From Paenibacillus sp. FJAT-26967 (GTDB taxonomy: Bacteria; Bacillota; Bacilli; Paenibacillales; NBRC-103111), in assembly GCF_001541095.1 (NCBI RefSeq), contig NZ_LMXH01000011.1, forward strand, positions 1 to 60,438: 60,438 nt of DNA. Reading direction: 5' to 3'. The notes under the pieces are model-generated. The model worked only from the letters and a program-made list of their open reading frames with translations, was not told the DNA's origin and made no database searches. Position numbers and translations under genes: made by a program. Positions within the stretch are counted from its first letter, which is position 1. Every line of letters starts with the position of its first letter. Of the stretch, positions 18,766 through 26,877 are shown one piece after another.

Positions 18766-18978
18766 GTGGCTTTCTTAGCTAAAATGAAGCAGGGCTTCGG
18801 CTCCTCGTTCTCGTTTTTCACCGAAAGCTGGAGCGAACTGAAGAAGGTCAAATGGCCAACTCGCAAGGAAATGATCAGCTATACGACCGTTACCCTTGTG
18901 ACGGTGGCTTTCGTGACTGTCTATTTTTACTTGCTCGACCTGGGGATCTCTGAGTTGCTTCGTCTTGTCTTCAAATAA
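18766..18978 (+). CDS. secE: preprotein translocase subunit SecE
   Basis: SecE is the small essential clamp subunit of the SecYEG protein channel. The 70-residue protein has the conserved amphipathic segment ESWSELKKVKWPTRKE (about 20-35) and a single C-terminal transmembrane helix (about 40-62), the short Gram-positive form. The start is GTG 18766, behind GGAGGTG. nusG follows. Confidence 0.94.
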   Translation: MAFLAKMKQGFGSSFSFFTESWSELKKVKWPTRKEMISYTTVTLVTVAFVTVYFYLLDLGISELLRLVFK

Positions 18979-19000
18979 ATTCAGGAACTAGGTGGCAAAT

Positions 19001-19534
19001 ATGGAAAAAAGATGGTACGTCGTTCATACCTATTCAGGTTACGAGAACAAAGTCAAAGCCAATTTAGAGAAGCGTGTTGAATCCATGGATATGACGGACA
19101 AGATCTTTCGTGTACTTGTACCCATGGAAGAAGAGCTGGTAAACAAAGACGGCAAGAAGAAAACCGTCATGCGTAAAGTTTACCCCGGATACGTGCTCGT
19201 TGAGATGATCCAGACGGATGATTCCTGGTACGTTGTTCGCAACACGCCTGGTGTTACTGGCTTTGTTGGCTCTACGGGTTCCGGCTCTAAACCGACAGCA
19301 CTGCTTCCGGAAGAAGTCGAATCTATTCTGAAGCACATGGGAATGGAAGAACCGAAACCTAAGATCGATTTCGATCTGAAAGAGACGGTTCGCGTGAAGG
19401 TAGGTCCGTTTGCGAACTTCGTCGGTACTGTCGAAGAAATTATTGCAGACAAAAGTAAGCTTAAGGTTCATGTCAACATGTTTGGTCGAGAGACTCCGCT
19501 GGAACTCGATTTCCATCAAGTGGAGAAACTGTAG
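19001..19534 (+). CDS. nusG: transcription termination/antitermination factor NusG
   Basis: NusG binds RNA polymerase and modulates pausing, termination and coupling to the ribosome. The 177-residue protein has the NGN domain (MEKRWYVVHTYSGYENKVKANLE...) and a C-terminal KOW domain (about 125-177, with VKVGPFANFVGTVEEI and MFGRETPLELDF). ATG 19001 follows AGGTGG by five bases and gives the family N-terminus. The GTG at 18992 would add three residues and is a possible alternative. Confidence 0.95.
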   Translation: MEKRWYVVHTYSGYENKVKANLEKRVESMDMTDKIFRVLVPMEEELVNKDGKKKTVMRKVYPGYVLVEMIQTDDSWYVVRNTPGVTGFVGSTGSGSKPTALLPEEVESILKHMGMEEPKPKIDFDLKETVRVKVGPFANFVGTVEEIIADKSKLKVHVNMFGRETPLELDFHQVEKL

Positions 19535-19577
19535 ACAGCATCGATTCAAATCCCTCTATTTGAGGAAGTTTCTCTTG

Positions 19578-19599
19578 CGGAATCAGATTGCTGATTCTG
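19578..19599 (+). repeat. hairpin between nusG and rplK
   Basis: CGGAATCAG pairs with CTGATTCTG (one G-T pair) around the loop ATTG. No T-run follows, so it is not a terminator. It lies upstream of the L1-like motif and may be part of the rplK leader. Confidence 0.5.
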
Positions 19600-19656
19600 G
19601 CTGGTTCCTTAAGAAAAGCTTAGCCAGATCTGTCTCTTTCGCGGATAGGCTTTTGC

Positions 19657-19687
19657 TGGTGGGAGGGAAATGATCCCGTCGAACCAC
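19657..19687 (+). promoter_or_regulatory. L1-like mRNA binding motif before rplK
   Basis: The segment TGGTGGGAGGGAAATGATCC continues into CCGTCGAACCA. TGGT (19657-19660) pairs with ACCA (19683-19686) and GGG pairs with CCC inside, separated by asymmetric purine-rich internal loops. This resembles the L1 target known from the L11-L1 mRNA leaders and 23S rRNA. It lies 27 bases before the rplK start. A near copy occurs before rplA. Confidence 0.6.
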
Positions 19688-19713
19688 ACTACGTGCAAGG
19701 AGGTGTCACACAC

Positions 19714-20139
19714 ATGGCAAAAAAGGTTATTAAAATGGTGAAACTGCAGGTTCCTGCAGGGAAAGCGAATCCGGCTCCGCCGATCGGTCCTGCACTGGGT
19801 CAAGCTGGCGTGAACATTATGGCTTTCTGTAAGGAGTTCAATGCTAAGACTGCTGATCAAGCAGGTCTGATCATTCCGGTTGTTATCACTGTATTCGAAG
19901 ACCGTTCGTTCACATTCGAAACTAAAACGCCTCCGGCAGCAGTACTTCTTCGTATCGCAGCTGGTGTCGAAAAAGGTTCCGGCGAACCGAACAAGAAGAA
20001 AGTTGCAACGGTTAAACGTGCGAAAGTTCGTGAAATCGCTGAAACTAAAATGCCTGACCTGAACGCTGCAACCGTAGAGGCTGCAATGCTGATGGTTGAA
20101 GGTACTGCTCGCAGCATGGGCATCACGATCGAAGATTAA
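19714..20139 (+). CDS. rplK: 50S ribosomal protein L11
   Basis: L11 builds the GTPase-associated centre of the large subunit together with L10 and L7/L12. The 141-residue protein has the N-terminal [20 protein letters not shown] and the C-terminal rRNA-binding domain ([12 protein letters not shown]...[11 protein letters not shown]), both canonical. ATG 19714 follows AAGGAGGTG; the GTG at 19693 lies before this ribosome-binding site and is rejected. Confidence 0.97.
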   Translation: MAKKVIKMVKLQVPAGKANPAPPIGPALGQAGVNIMAFCKEFNAKTADQAGLIIPVVITVFEDRSFTFETKTPPAAVLLRIAAGVEKGSGEPNKKKVATVKRAKVREIAETKMPDLNAATVEAAMLMVEGTARSMGITIED

Positions 20140-20175
20140 TTCGATTCGTTGGCTTCCTTCGGAAGCCGCAATACA

Positions 20176-20201
20176 GTGGGAGGGCAATCCGTTACGACCA
20201 C
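20176..20201 (+). promoter_or_regulatory. L1-like mRNA binding motif before rplA
   Basis: GTGG (20176-20179) pairs with CCAC (20198-20201) and an inner GG pairs with CC, with the purine-rich bulge GAGGGCAAT. It shares GTGGGAGGG and the ACCAC closing strand with the motif before rplK. It ends just upstream of the rplA ribosome-binding site, so bound L1 could block rplA translation directly. Function is inferred. Confidence 0.55.
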
Positions 20202-20216
20202 AGAGGAGGATTACAC

Positions 20217-20909
20217 ATGGCTAAACACGGTAAGAAATATAACGAAGTAGCTAAGCAGATCACTGCTGAAGCACTTTATGAGCCGGCTGAAGCAATTGAG
20301 CTTGTTAAGAAATCAGCTCCGGCAAAATTCGACGAAACAGTTGATATCGCTGTTCGTCTGGGTGTAGACCCTAGAAAACAAGACCAGGCTGTTCGCGGCG
20401 TAGTAGTACTTCCGCACGGAACTGGTAAAACCAAGCGCGTTCTCGTATTCGCGAAGGGTGACAAAGCTAAAGAAGCAGAAGCGGCAGGCGCTGATTTTGT
20501 GGGCGATCTGGACATGATCAACAAAATCCAGCAAGGCTGGTTCGATTTCGATGTTTGCGTAGCTACTCCTGACATGATGAGTGAAGTTGGTAAGCTCGGA
20601 CGTCTGCTCGGTGGTAAAGGCCTTATGCCTAACCCTAAAGCAGGTACCGTAACTTTCGACGTTACTAAAGCTGTTCAAGAGATCAAAGCTGGTAAAATCG
20701 AATACCGTTTGGATAAAGCGGGACAAATTCATGCTCCACTCGGCAAAGTATCTTTCGACGCTGACAAGCTCTCTGAGAACTTTAAAGCGCTGATCGACGC
20801 ACTGCTCAGAGCGAAACCAGCAGCTGCTAAAGGTGTATACCTGAAGAGCGTTGCGATTTCCTCGACAATGGGCCCGAGCGTTCGCGTGAATCTCCAATCC
20901 TTCAGATAA
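20217..20909 (+). CDS. rplA: 50S ribosomal protein L1
   Basis: L1 forms the mobile stalk at the ribosomal exit site and in many bacteria represses its own operon. The 230-residue protein shows the family motifs [23 protein letters not shown], the hinge-region segment [21 protein letters not shown] and the C-terminal [21 protein letters not shown] precedes ATG 20217. An L1-like motif lies directly upstream. Confidence 0.97.
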   Translation: MAKHGKKYNEVAKQITAEALYEPAEAIELVKKSAPAKFDETVDIAVRLGVDPRKQDQAVRGVVVLPHGTGKTKRVLVFAKGDKAKEAEAAGADFVGDLDMINKIQQGWFDFDVCVATPDMMSEVGKLGRLLGGKGLMPNPKAGTVTFDVTKAVQEIKAGKIEYRLDKAGQIHAPLGKVSFDADKLSENFKALIDALLRAKPAAAKGVYLKSVAISSTMGPSVRVNLQSFR

Positions 20910-20920
20910 GTTAATTGCGA

Positions 20921-20949
20921 TTGACATATCATGTCGAACGTGATAATAT
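20921..20949 (+). promoter_or_regulatory. sigma-A promoter of rplJ-rplL
   Basis: A consensus TTGACA (20921-20926) is followed after exactly 17 bp by TAATAT (20944-20949). Transcription starts ahead of the L10 leader. Confidence 0.8.
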
Positions 20950-20982
20950 AACTGAGGTTGTTAGTTAACAGTCGAATATATA

Positions 20983-21104
20983 GACCGTAGACAGCAGGTG
21001 CATGAGGGTTAGCCTGAATGCTTAATATCCCGCCGAGGTGTTATGATATAAATCGGTTCATCCGTAAATGTCATGCCTTCGTAGAGTCTACGAAGGCATT
21101 TCTT
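20983..21104 (+). promoter_or_regulatory. L10 leader (rplJ-rplL autoregulation)
   Basis: The segment GACCGTAGACAGCAGGTGC followed by TTAGCCTGAATGCTTAAT and CCCGCCGAGGTG matches the L10 leader family found before rplJ in Firmicutes, which binds L10-(L12)4. A terminator hairpin at 21073-21104 follows, so control is probably by attenuation. Confidence 0.85.
21073..21104 (+). terminator. attenuator of the L10 leader
   Basis: A perfect 13-bp inverted repeat, ATGCCTTCGTAGA against TCTACGAAGGCAT, with T-rich sequence (TTTCTT) after it. It lies 70 bases before rplJ. Confidence 0.8.
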
Positions 21105-21175
21105 ATGCTTAGGCAGTAGAAATGCTTGCGATAGATTCGGTGAAAACAAGATTGACAAGAAGTGAGGTGTAACCT

Positions 21176-21685
21176 ATGGCAAACGCGAAGATTTTAGCAG
21201 AAAAAGAGCAGATCGTATCCGACTTGTCGGAAAAACTGCGTGAGAGCTCCTGTACAATCGTAGCAGACTATCGTGGTCTGAACGTTGCTCAAGTAACGGA
21301 ACTTCGTAAGAAACTCCGTGAAGCTGGCATCGAATTCGCAGTTCTTAAGAACTCGATGGTAAGACGTGCAACTGCTAATACAGAGTTGACTGAACTTGAT
21401 GCACATCTGACTGGTCCTACTGCAATTGCATTCAGTAAAGATGATGTTGTTTCTCCAGCCAAGATCCTTAACGATTTTGCGAAGAAAAACGACAGCCTTA
21501 GCATCAAAGCTGGTGTTGTAGAAGGTAAAGTTGTTGATGTTGCACAAATCAAAGCGCTGGCAGACCTGCCTTCCCGCGAAGGTCTTCTGTCCATGCTCCT
21601 CAGCGTGCTTCAAGCACCTGTTCGCAACTTCGCTCTTGCAGTTAAAGCTGTGGCTGATAAGCAAGAGACCGGAGCAGAAGCTTAA
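21176..21685 (+). CDS. rplJ: 50S ribosomal protein L10
   Basis: L10 anchors the L7/L12 stalk. The 169-residue protein has the conserved N-terminal rRNA-binding part ([28 protein letters not shown]...) and the C-terminal helix that binds L7/L12 dimers ([20 protein letters not shown]). The start is ATG 21176 behind GTGAGGTG. The upstream leader suggests feedback control. Confidence 0.96.
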   Translation: MANAKILAEKEQIVSDLSEKLRESSCTIVADYRGLNVAQVTELRKKLREAGIEFAVLKNSMVRRATANTELTELDAHLTGPTAIAFSKDDVVSPAKILNDFAKKNDSLSIKAGVVEGKVVDVAQIKALADLPSREGLLSMLLSVLQAPVRNFALAVKAVADKQETGAEA

Positions 21686-21730
21686 TTTTTACCCACAAAT
21701 AATTCGAATGAATATAATGGAGGTTTAACC

Positions 21731-22096
21731 ATGAGTAACGAGCAAATCTTGGAAGCCATTAAAGGCATGACAGTTCTTGAACTGAATGATCTGGTTAAAG
21801 CAATTGAAGAAGAATTTGGCGTAACTGCTGCAGCTCCAGTTGCAGTAATGGGCGGCGCTGCTGGCGGTGCTGAAGCTGCTGAGCAATCCGAGTTCGACGT
21901 AATTTTGAACAACGCTGGTGCTTCCAAAATCAACGTTATCAAAGTTGTTCGCGAAATCACTGGTCTTGGTCTGAAAGAAGCAAAAGACCTGGTTGACAAC
22001 GCACCAAAACCAATCAAAGAAAAAGTAAGCAAAGAAGAAGCAGAAGCAGTTCAAGCGAAACTTGCTGAAGCTGGCGCTTCCGTAGAAGTGAAATAA
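21731..22096 (+). CDS. rplL: 50S ribosomal protein L7/L12
   Basis: L7/L12 is the flexible stalk protein that recruits translation GTPases. The 121-residue protein has the N-terminal dimerisation domain, an alanine/glycine-rich hinge (about 35-52) and the C-terminal domain with [29 protein letters not shown] lies upstream of ATG 21731. A terminator follows. Confidence 0.97.
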   Translation: MSNEQILEAIKGMTVLELNDLVKAIEEEFGVTAAAPVAVMGGAAGGAEAAEQSEFDVILNNAGASKINVIKVVREITGLGLKEAKDLVDNAPKPIKEKVSKEEAEAVQAKLAEAGASVEVK

Positions 22097-22111
22097 TATT
22101 GGTTTAACGGG

Positions 22112-22148
22112 GAACCTCTTGAAGCCTGGCTTCAAGAGGTTCTTTTGG
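22112..22148 (+). terminator. rplL terminator
   Basis: GAACCTCTTGAAGCC pairs with GGCTTCAAGAGGTTC with almost no loop, followed by TTTT. It ends the rplJ-rplL transcript. Confidence 0.85.
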
Positions 22149-22206
22149 ATTTAATAAAAGAAATGTGTTTGGCTTAAGCTAATTTCAAGAATCATCACAG
22201 TTAGGA

Positions 22207-22212
22207 TATAAT
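22207..22212 (+). promoter_or_regulatory. candidate -10 element of the methyltransferase gene
   Basis: A consensus TATAAT at 22207-22212 lies 34 bases before the chosen start codon. The -35 region is weak (TTCAAG at 22184, 17-bp spacing), so this call rests mainly on the -10. Confidence 0.4.
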
Positions 22213-22245
22213 TTGTGCAACATGGCAGAAAAGGAGAGAATGCAG

Positions 22246-22842
22246 TTGACGGATCACTATTATACGCAAAAGCCGACAGTAAAGCATAAGGCTCAGCAAG
22301 TTGAGTTGCGGTTGGCTGGACGTAAACTTGATTTGAAGACGGATGCCGGTGTCTTCTCCAAAGGCGGCGTCGATTTCGGAAGTCGTCTTCTAATCGAGAC
22401 TATGACAATGGATTCAAAAGCAAAGGTATTAGATGTCGGCTGTGGATATGGACCTATCGGATTAAGTGCTGCGCTGCAATGTCCGGAAGGATTTGTAACG
22501 ATGGTCGATATTAATGAGCGGGCTGTTGAACTTGCCAAAGAAAATGCTAAGAATAATGGCATTACTAATGTGACCGTCCTGCAGAGTGATAAACTAGAAG
22601 CGGTTAAGGAACAAAAATTTACTGTTGTGCTTACTAACCCTCCGATACGTGCAGGTAAACAAACGGTTCATGAGATATTCGAACAGGCCTGGGATTGCCT
22701 TCTTCCCGGCGGTGAGTTGTGGGTCGTGATTCAAAAAAAGCAGGGTTCGCCATCTGCATTGGCTAAAATGGAGGAACTTTTCACAGAAGCAGAGGAAGTT
22801 ACAAAGGATAAAGGCTATCGCATTTTGAAAGCAATCAAATAA
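22246..22842 (+). CDS. class I SAM-dependent methyltransferase (RsmC-like, YbxB family)
   Basis: The 198-residue protein has a Rossmann-type methyltransferase fold: motif I LDVGCGYGPIGL (near 65), VDINERAVELA, and the N6/N2-amino methyltransferase signature NPPIRAGK (near 140). This is the RsmC/RlmG-like pattern, so a 16S or 23S rRNA guanine N2-methyltransferase is likely but the target is not proven. TTG 22246 is chosen because AAGGAG is nine bases upstream and MTDHYYTQKP fits the YbxB family; ATG 22240 is too close to it. It sits between rplL and rpoB as in Bacillus. Confidence 0.88.
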   Translation: MTDHYYTQKPTVKHKAQQVELRLAGRKLDLKTDAGVFSKGGVDFGSRLLIETMTMDSKAKVLDVGCGYGPIGLSAALQCPEGFVTMVDINERAVELAKENAKNNGITNVTVLQSDKLEAVKEQKFTVVLTNPPIRAGKQTVHEIFEQAWDCLLPGGELWVVIQKKQGSPSALAKMEELFTEAEEVTKDKGYRILKAIK

Positions 22843-22865
22843 TATACGCCTTACGCAAAAAAACT

Positions 22866-22894
22866 TTGACTTGACAACACTAATATGATATCAT
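22866..22894 (+). promoter_or_regulatory. promoter upstream of rpoB
   Basis: TTGACT (22866-22871) and TATCAT (22889-22894) are 17 bp apart. An overlapping TTGACA (22871-22876) has a poorer partner TTAAAA at the same spacing. Either would give a leader of about 360 bases before rpoB. Confidence 0.65.
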
Positions 22895-22918
22895 TAAAAA
22901 ATGTCAGTATTAAGATGG

Positions 22919-22959
22919 GCTTGATGTGTTTCCTTAACGAAAATGTCAAGCGTTTTTTT
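22919..22959 (+). terminator. terminator or attenuator in the rpoB leader
   Basis: GCTTGA (22919-22924) pairs with TCAAGC (22946-22951), with weaker pairing inside, followed by seven Ts. It begins only about 20 bases after the predicted start of the transcript. It may end the methyltransferase transcript or attenuate rpoB. Confidence 0.6.
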
Positions 22960-23263
22960 GAATAGAAATGAATAAAATTTCTAACGTTGAGTATAATGTT
23001 GAAATTTTAGGAAATTCTAACAGGATAAGTAGTATTATATGCCATAACTGTGCGGATCAACAAGAAAAACCTCCATCCATTGCAGTCGCTTCTTCGGACG
23101 GGCTCTCTGATCAGATCGGAGAATTCCACCGTTAGCGTGCGCTCGGCGTAGACGCCCTTCCTTAAGGGGGTGCCCAAACAACGAGGTGCCCATGAAGTGT
23201 ACGTCGATAGAAGTTTTTCTTATTTATTTTTATGAACTGAGTAGACTTAAGGGGTGAATGAAG

Positions 23264-26200
23264 TTGGCGGGACATCTTGTTCAATTTGGACGACGCAAAC
23301 GCAGGACTTATGCTCGAATTAATGAGGTGCTTGACATCCCCAACCTGATCGAAATTCAACAAAAATCTTATGAAGGATTTTTGGATGAAGGACTACGTGA
23401 GATGCTTTTGGACATTTCACCTATTCAGGATTTCACGGGGAATCTAGTACTTGAATTTATTGACTACAGCTTAGGAGAGCCTAAGTATTCCGTAGACGAA
23501 TCCAAAGAGCGTGACGTCACCTACGCTGCACCGCTTCGGGTGAAGGTACGTCTGATCAATAAGGAAACCGGAGAAGTGAAGGAACAGGAAGTGTTTATGG
23601 GAGATTTCCCAATCATGACCGAAACCGGAACCTTCATTATTAACGGTGCTGAACGTGTAATTGTCTCCCAGCTCGTTCGTTCTCCTAGCGTCTATTATAG
23701 CACCAAAGTAGATAAGAACGGTAAAAAGACTTACACAGCAACAGTGATTCCGAATCGTGGGGCATGGTTGGAATTGGAAACCGATGCGAAGGATATCGTC
23801 TATGTACGTATTGATCGCACGCGTAAAATCCCAGTGACAGTTCTGCTGCGTGCACTCGGGTTTGGTACTGACGCTGAGATTCTTGATCTGCTTGGTGACA
23901 ATGAATATATTCGGAATACGCTGGATAAAGACAACACGGATTCTACGGATAAAGCTTTGATTGAAATTTATGAGCGTCTTCGTCCGGGTGAACCACCGAC
24001 GCTTGATAATGCGAGAAGCTTGCTTGTAGCTCGTTTCTTTGATCCAAAACGTTACGATCTGGCGAATGTAGGTCGTTACAAAATCAATAAGAAGCTTCAT
24101 ATTAAGAACCGGTTGTTTAACCAACGTCTTGCAGAAACGCTGATTGATCCGGAAACGGGCGAGATCGTTGCGGAGGCGGGCCAAGTTCTTGATCGTCGTC
24201 TTTTGGATGAAGTCCTTCCATTCCTGGAGAAGAGCATCGGATTCAAAGACTACTCTGTTCCTAACGGAGTTGCCGGAGAAGAGATCATTCCTGTCCAGAC
24301 GATTGATGTGTATTCACCGATTGAAGACGGTAAGGTAATTAAAGTGATTTCTAACGGAGTTATTGATAAATCCGTCAAGAATATTACACCTGCGGACATC
24401 ATTTCGTCCATTAACTACTTTATAAACCTTCTGCACGGAATCGGAAACACCGATGATATCGATCACCTTGGTAATCGTCGTCTTCGTTCCGTTGGTGAGC
24501 TGCTGCAGAATCAGTTCCGTATAGGTCTGTCTCGGATGGAACGTGTTGTTCGTGAGCGTATGTCCATTCAGGATGCGAACGTAATTACGCCGCAGGCTTT
24601 GATTAACATACGCCCGGTTATCGCGGCTATCAAGGAGTTCTTCGGAAGCTCCCAGCTCTCGCAGTTTATGGATCAGACGAACCCGCTTGCTGAGTTGACG
24701 CACAAACGCCGTCTATCCGCACTCGGACCCGGCGGTTTGACGCGGGAACGTGCCGGCTTTGAAGTTCGTGACGTCCATCACTCCCATTATGGGCGGATGT
24801 GTCCAATTGAAACGCCGGAAGGTCCGAACATCGGTTTGATTAACTCCTTGTCAACGTTCGCGCGGATCAATGAGTATGGCTTTATTGAAGCTCCATACCG
24901 TCATGTTGATCCCAAAACAGGCGTTGTTACGGAAGAAATCGTCTACATGACTGCCGATGAAGAGGATAACTACGTTGTTGCTCAAGCGAATGCAGAGCTT
25001 TCAGAAGAAGGATTCTTCGTGAATGACAGTGTTATCGTCCGTTATAAGGATGATATTCTGACGCTTCCTAAAGAACGTGTCGACTACATGGACGTATCTC
25101 CTAAGCAGGTTGTATCGGTTGCAACGGCGTTAATTCCATTCTTGGAAAACGATGACTCCAACCGTGCGCTCATGGGATCCAACATGCAACGTCAAGCCGT
25201 TCCGCTTCTCATCCCGAAAGCTCCGTTGGTTGGTACGGGTATGGAGCACAAGTCTGCGAAAGACTCTGGTGTTTGTATTGTTGCCAAACATGACGGAATT
25301 ATCGAAAAAGTTGCGGGAAATGAAATTTGGCTTCGTCGTCAAGAGATGATTGAAGGCAAACTAGTGAACGGTAACTTGATTAAACATAAGCTTCACAAGT
25401 TTATGCGCTCTAACCAAGGAACGTGCATTAACCAGCGTCCGATCGTTCAGAAAGGTCAGTTGGTCAAAGCTGGAGACATTCTGGCTGACGGTCCATCCAC
25501 AGAGCAAGGCGAATTGGCTCTTGGCCGTAACGTTGTAGTAGCCTTCATGACTTGGGAAGGTTACAACTACGAGGATGCGATTCTGCTGAGTGAAAGACTT
25601 GTGAAGGAAGATGTGTATACATCTATTCACATTGAAGAATATGAATCCGAGGCTCGTGACACGAAACTCGGCCCAGAAGAAATCACACGTGATATTCCGA
25701 ACGTTGGTGAAGATGCTCTTAAGAACCTCGATGAGCGCGGAATCATTCGTGTCGGTGCGGAGATAGGTGCTGGAGATATTCTTGTTGGTAAAGTTACGCC
25801 TAAGGGTGTAACGGAGCTGACCGCTGAAGAGCGTCTGCTTCATGCAATCTTCGGTGAGAAGGCGCGTGAAGTTCGCGATACGTCGCTGCGGGTCCCTCAC
25901 GGAACAGACGGTATTGTTGTCGACGTGAAAGTATTTACACGTGAGAACGGTGACGAGTTGCCGCCGGGCGTCAATCAGCTGGTTCGTGTTTACATCGCTC
26001 AGAAGCGTAAGATTTCTGAAGGTGATAAAATGGCGGGACGTCACGGTAACAAGGGTGTTATCGCACGTATTCTTCCGGAAGAAGATATGCCTTTCATGCC
26101 GGATGGAACACCGGTGGAGGTTGTTCTTAATCCGCTCGGCGTACCTTCTCGTATGAACATCGGTCAAGTACTGGAAGTTCACTTGGGTATGGCATCAAGA

Positions 26201-26800
26201 GCGCTTGGTATTCATGTAGCAACGCCGGTATTCGACGGAGCGCATGAGTATGATGTGTTTGACACCATGGAAGAGGCCGGCATGCAGCGTAACGGTAAAA
26301 CGAAGCTGTATGACGGGCGGACAGGAGATTCCTTTGAACGTGAAGTTACAGTTGGGGTCATGTATATGATCAAACTGGCGCACATGGTCGATGACAAAAT
26401 CCATGCACGTTCCACAGGACCATACTCACTCGTTACGCAACAACCTCTGGGTGGTAAAGCTCAGTTCGGCGGACAACGTTTCGGGGAGATGGAAGTATGG
26501 GCGCTTGAGGCTTACGGCGCTGCATATACTCTTCAGGAAATTCTTACTGTTAAGTCTGATGACGTGGTTGGTCGTGTTAAAACCTACGAGTCCATTGTCA
26601 AAGGCGAGAACGTGCCAGAACCTGGTGTTCCTGAGTCGTTCAAAGTATTGATCAAAGAGCTCCAGAGCTTGGGTATGGATGTTAAGATTCTATCCGGCGA
26701 TGAGCAAGAGATCGAGATGAAAGAACTCGATGATGAAGAAGACACTACGAGTGATAAGCTTAATCTGAACCTTGAAGGGGCAGAAATTGGAGCTGAATAA
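23264..26800 (+). CDS. rpoB: DNA-directed RNA polymerase subunit beta
   Basis: The beta subunit forms half of the RNA polymerase active-site cleft. The 1178-residue protein is full length. The rifampicin-binding region reads [20 protein letters not shown] then [11 protein letters not shown], with the usual Asp, His and Ser residues, so no resistance change is visible. The C-terminal [18 protein letters not shown] is canonical. TTG 23264 is preferred because AAGGGGTGA (23249-23257) gives proper spacing; ATG 23258 abuts the ribosome-binding site. rpoC follows by 77 bp. Confidence 0.96.
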   Translation: MAGHLVQFGRRKRRTYARINEVLDIPNLIEIQQKSYEGFLDEGLREMLLDISPIQDFTGNLVLEFIDYSLGEPKYSVDESKERDVTYAAPLRVKVRLINKETGEVKEQEVFMGDFPIMTETGTFIINGAERVIVSQLVRSPSVYYSTKVDKNGKKTYTATVIPNRGAWLELETDAKDIVYVRIDRTRKIPVTVLLRALGFGTDAEILDLLGDNEYIRNTLDKDNTDSTDKALIEIYERLRPGEPPTLDNARSLLVARFFDPKRYDLANVGRYKINKKLHIKNRLFNQRLAETLIDPETGEIVAEAGQVLDRRLLDEVLPFLEKSIGFKDYSVPNGVAGEEIIPVQTIDVYSPIEDGKVIKVISNGVIDKSVKNITPADIISSINYFINLLHGIGNTDDIDHLGNRRLRSVGELLQNQFRIGLSRMERVVRERMSIQDANVITPQALINIRPVIAAIKEFFGSSQLSQFMDQTNPLAELTHKRRLSALGPGGLTRERAGFEVRDVHHSHYGRMCPIETPEGPNIGLINSLSTFARINEYGFIEAPYRHVDPKTGVVTEEIVYMTADEEDNYVVAQANAELSEEGFFVNDSVIVRYKDDILTLPKERVDYMDVSPKQVVSVATALIPFLENDDSNRALMGSNMQRQAVPLLIPKAPLVGTGMEHKSAKDSGVCIVAKHDGIIEKVAGNEIWLRRQEMIEGKLVNGNLIKHKLHKFMRSNQGTCINQRPIVQKGQLVKAGDILADGPSTEQGELALGRNVVVAFMTWEGYNYEDAILLSERLVKEDVYTSIHIEEYESEARDTKLGPEEITRDIPNVGEDALKNLDERGIIRVGAEIGAGDILVGKVTPKGVTELTAEERLLHAIFGEKAREVRDTSLRVPHGTDGIVVDVKVFTRENGDELPPGVNQLVRVYIAQKRKISEGDKMAGRHGNKGVIARILPEEDMPFMPDGTPVEVVLNPLGVPSRMNIGQVLEVHLGMASRALGIHVATPVFDGAHEYDVFDTMEEAGMQRNGKTKLYDGRTGDSFEREVTVGVMYMIKLAHMVDDKIHARSTGPYSLVTQQPLGGKAQFGGQRFGEMEVWALEAYGAAYTLQEILTVKSDDVVGRVKTYESIVKGENVPEPGVPESFKVLIKELQSLGMDVKILSGDEQEIEMKELDDEEDTTSDKLNLNLEGAEIGAE

Positions 26801-26877
26801 CTGCAATTGATACAGGAAAGGCGGACATAGAGTCCGCCTCCTTCCCATAATTAGCATATTCTAAGGAGGGTTGCTCC

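Larger units (their letters stand above)
22843..23263. other. long leader upstream of rpoB
   Basis: This 421-bp gene-free stretch holds a promoter (22866-22894), a terminator-like hairpin (22919-22959) and about 300 bases of further leader. A GC-rich hairpin near 23149-23171 (ACGCCCTT... AAGGGGGTG) lies in its distal part. No credible open reading frame is present. It probably acts as the 5' leader of rpoB-rpoC. Confidence 0.6.

Noticed and set aside
25361-26182. 273-codon reverse-strand frame inside rpoB
   Set aside because: Shadow of rpoB; composition does not resemble a protein.
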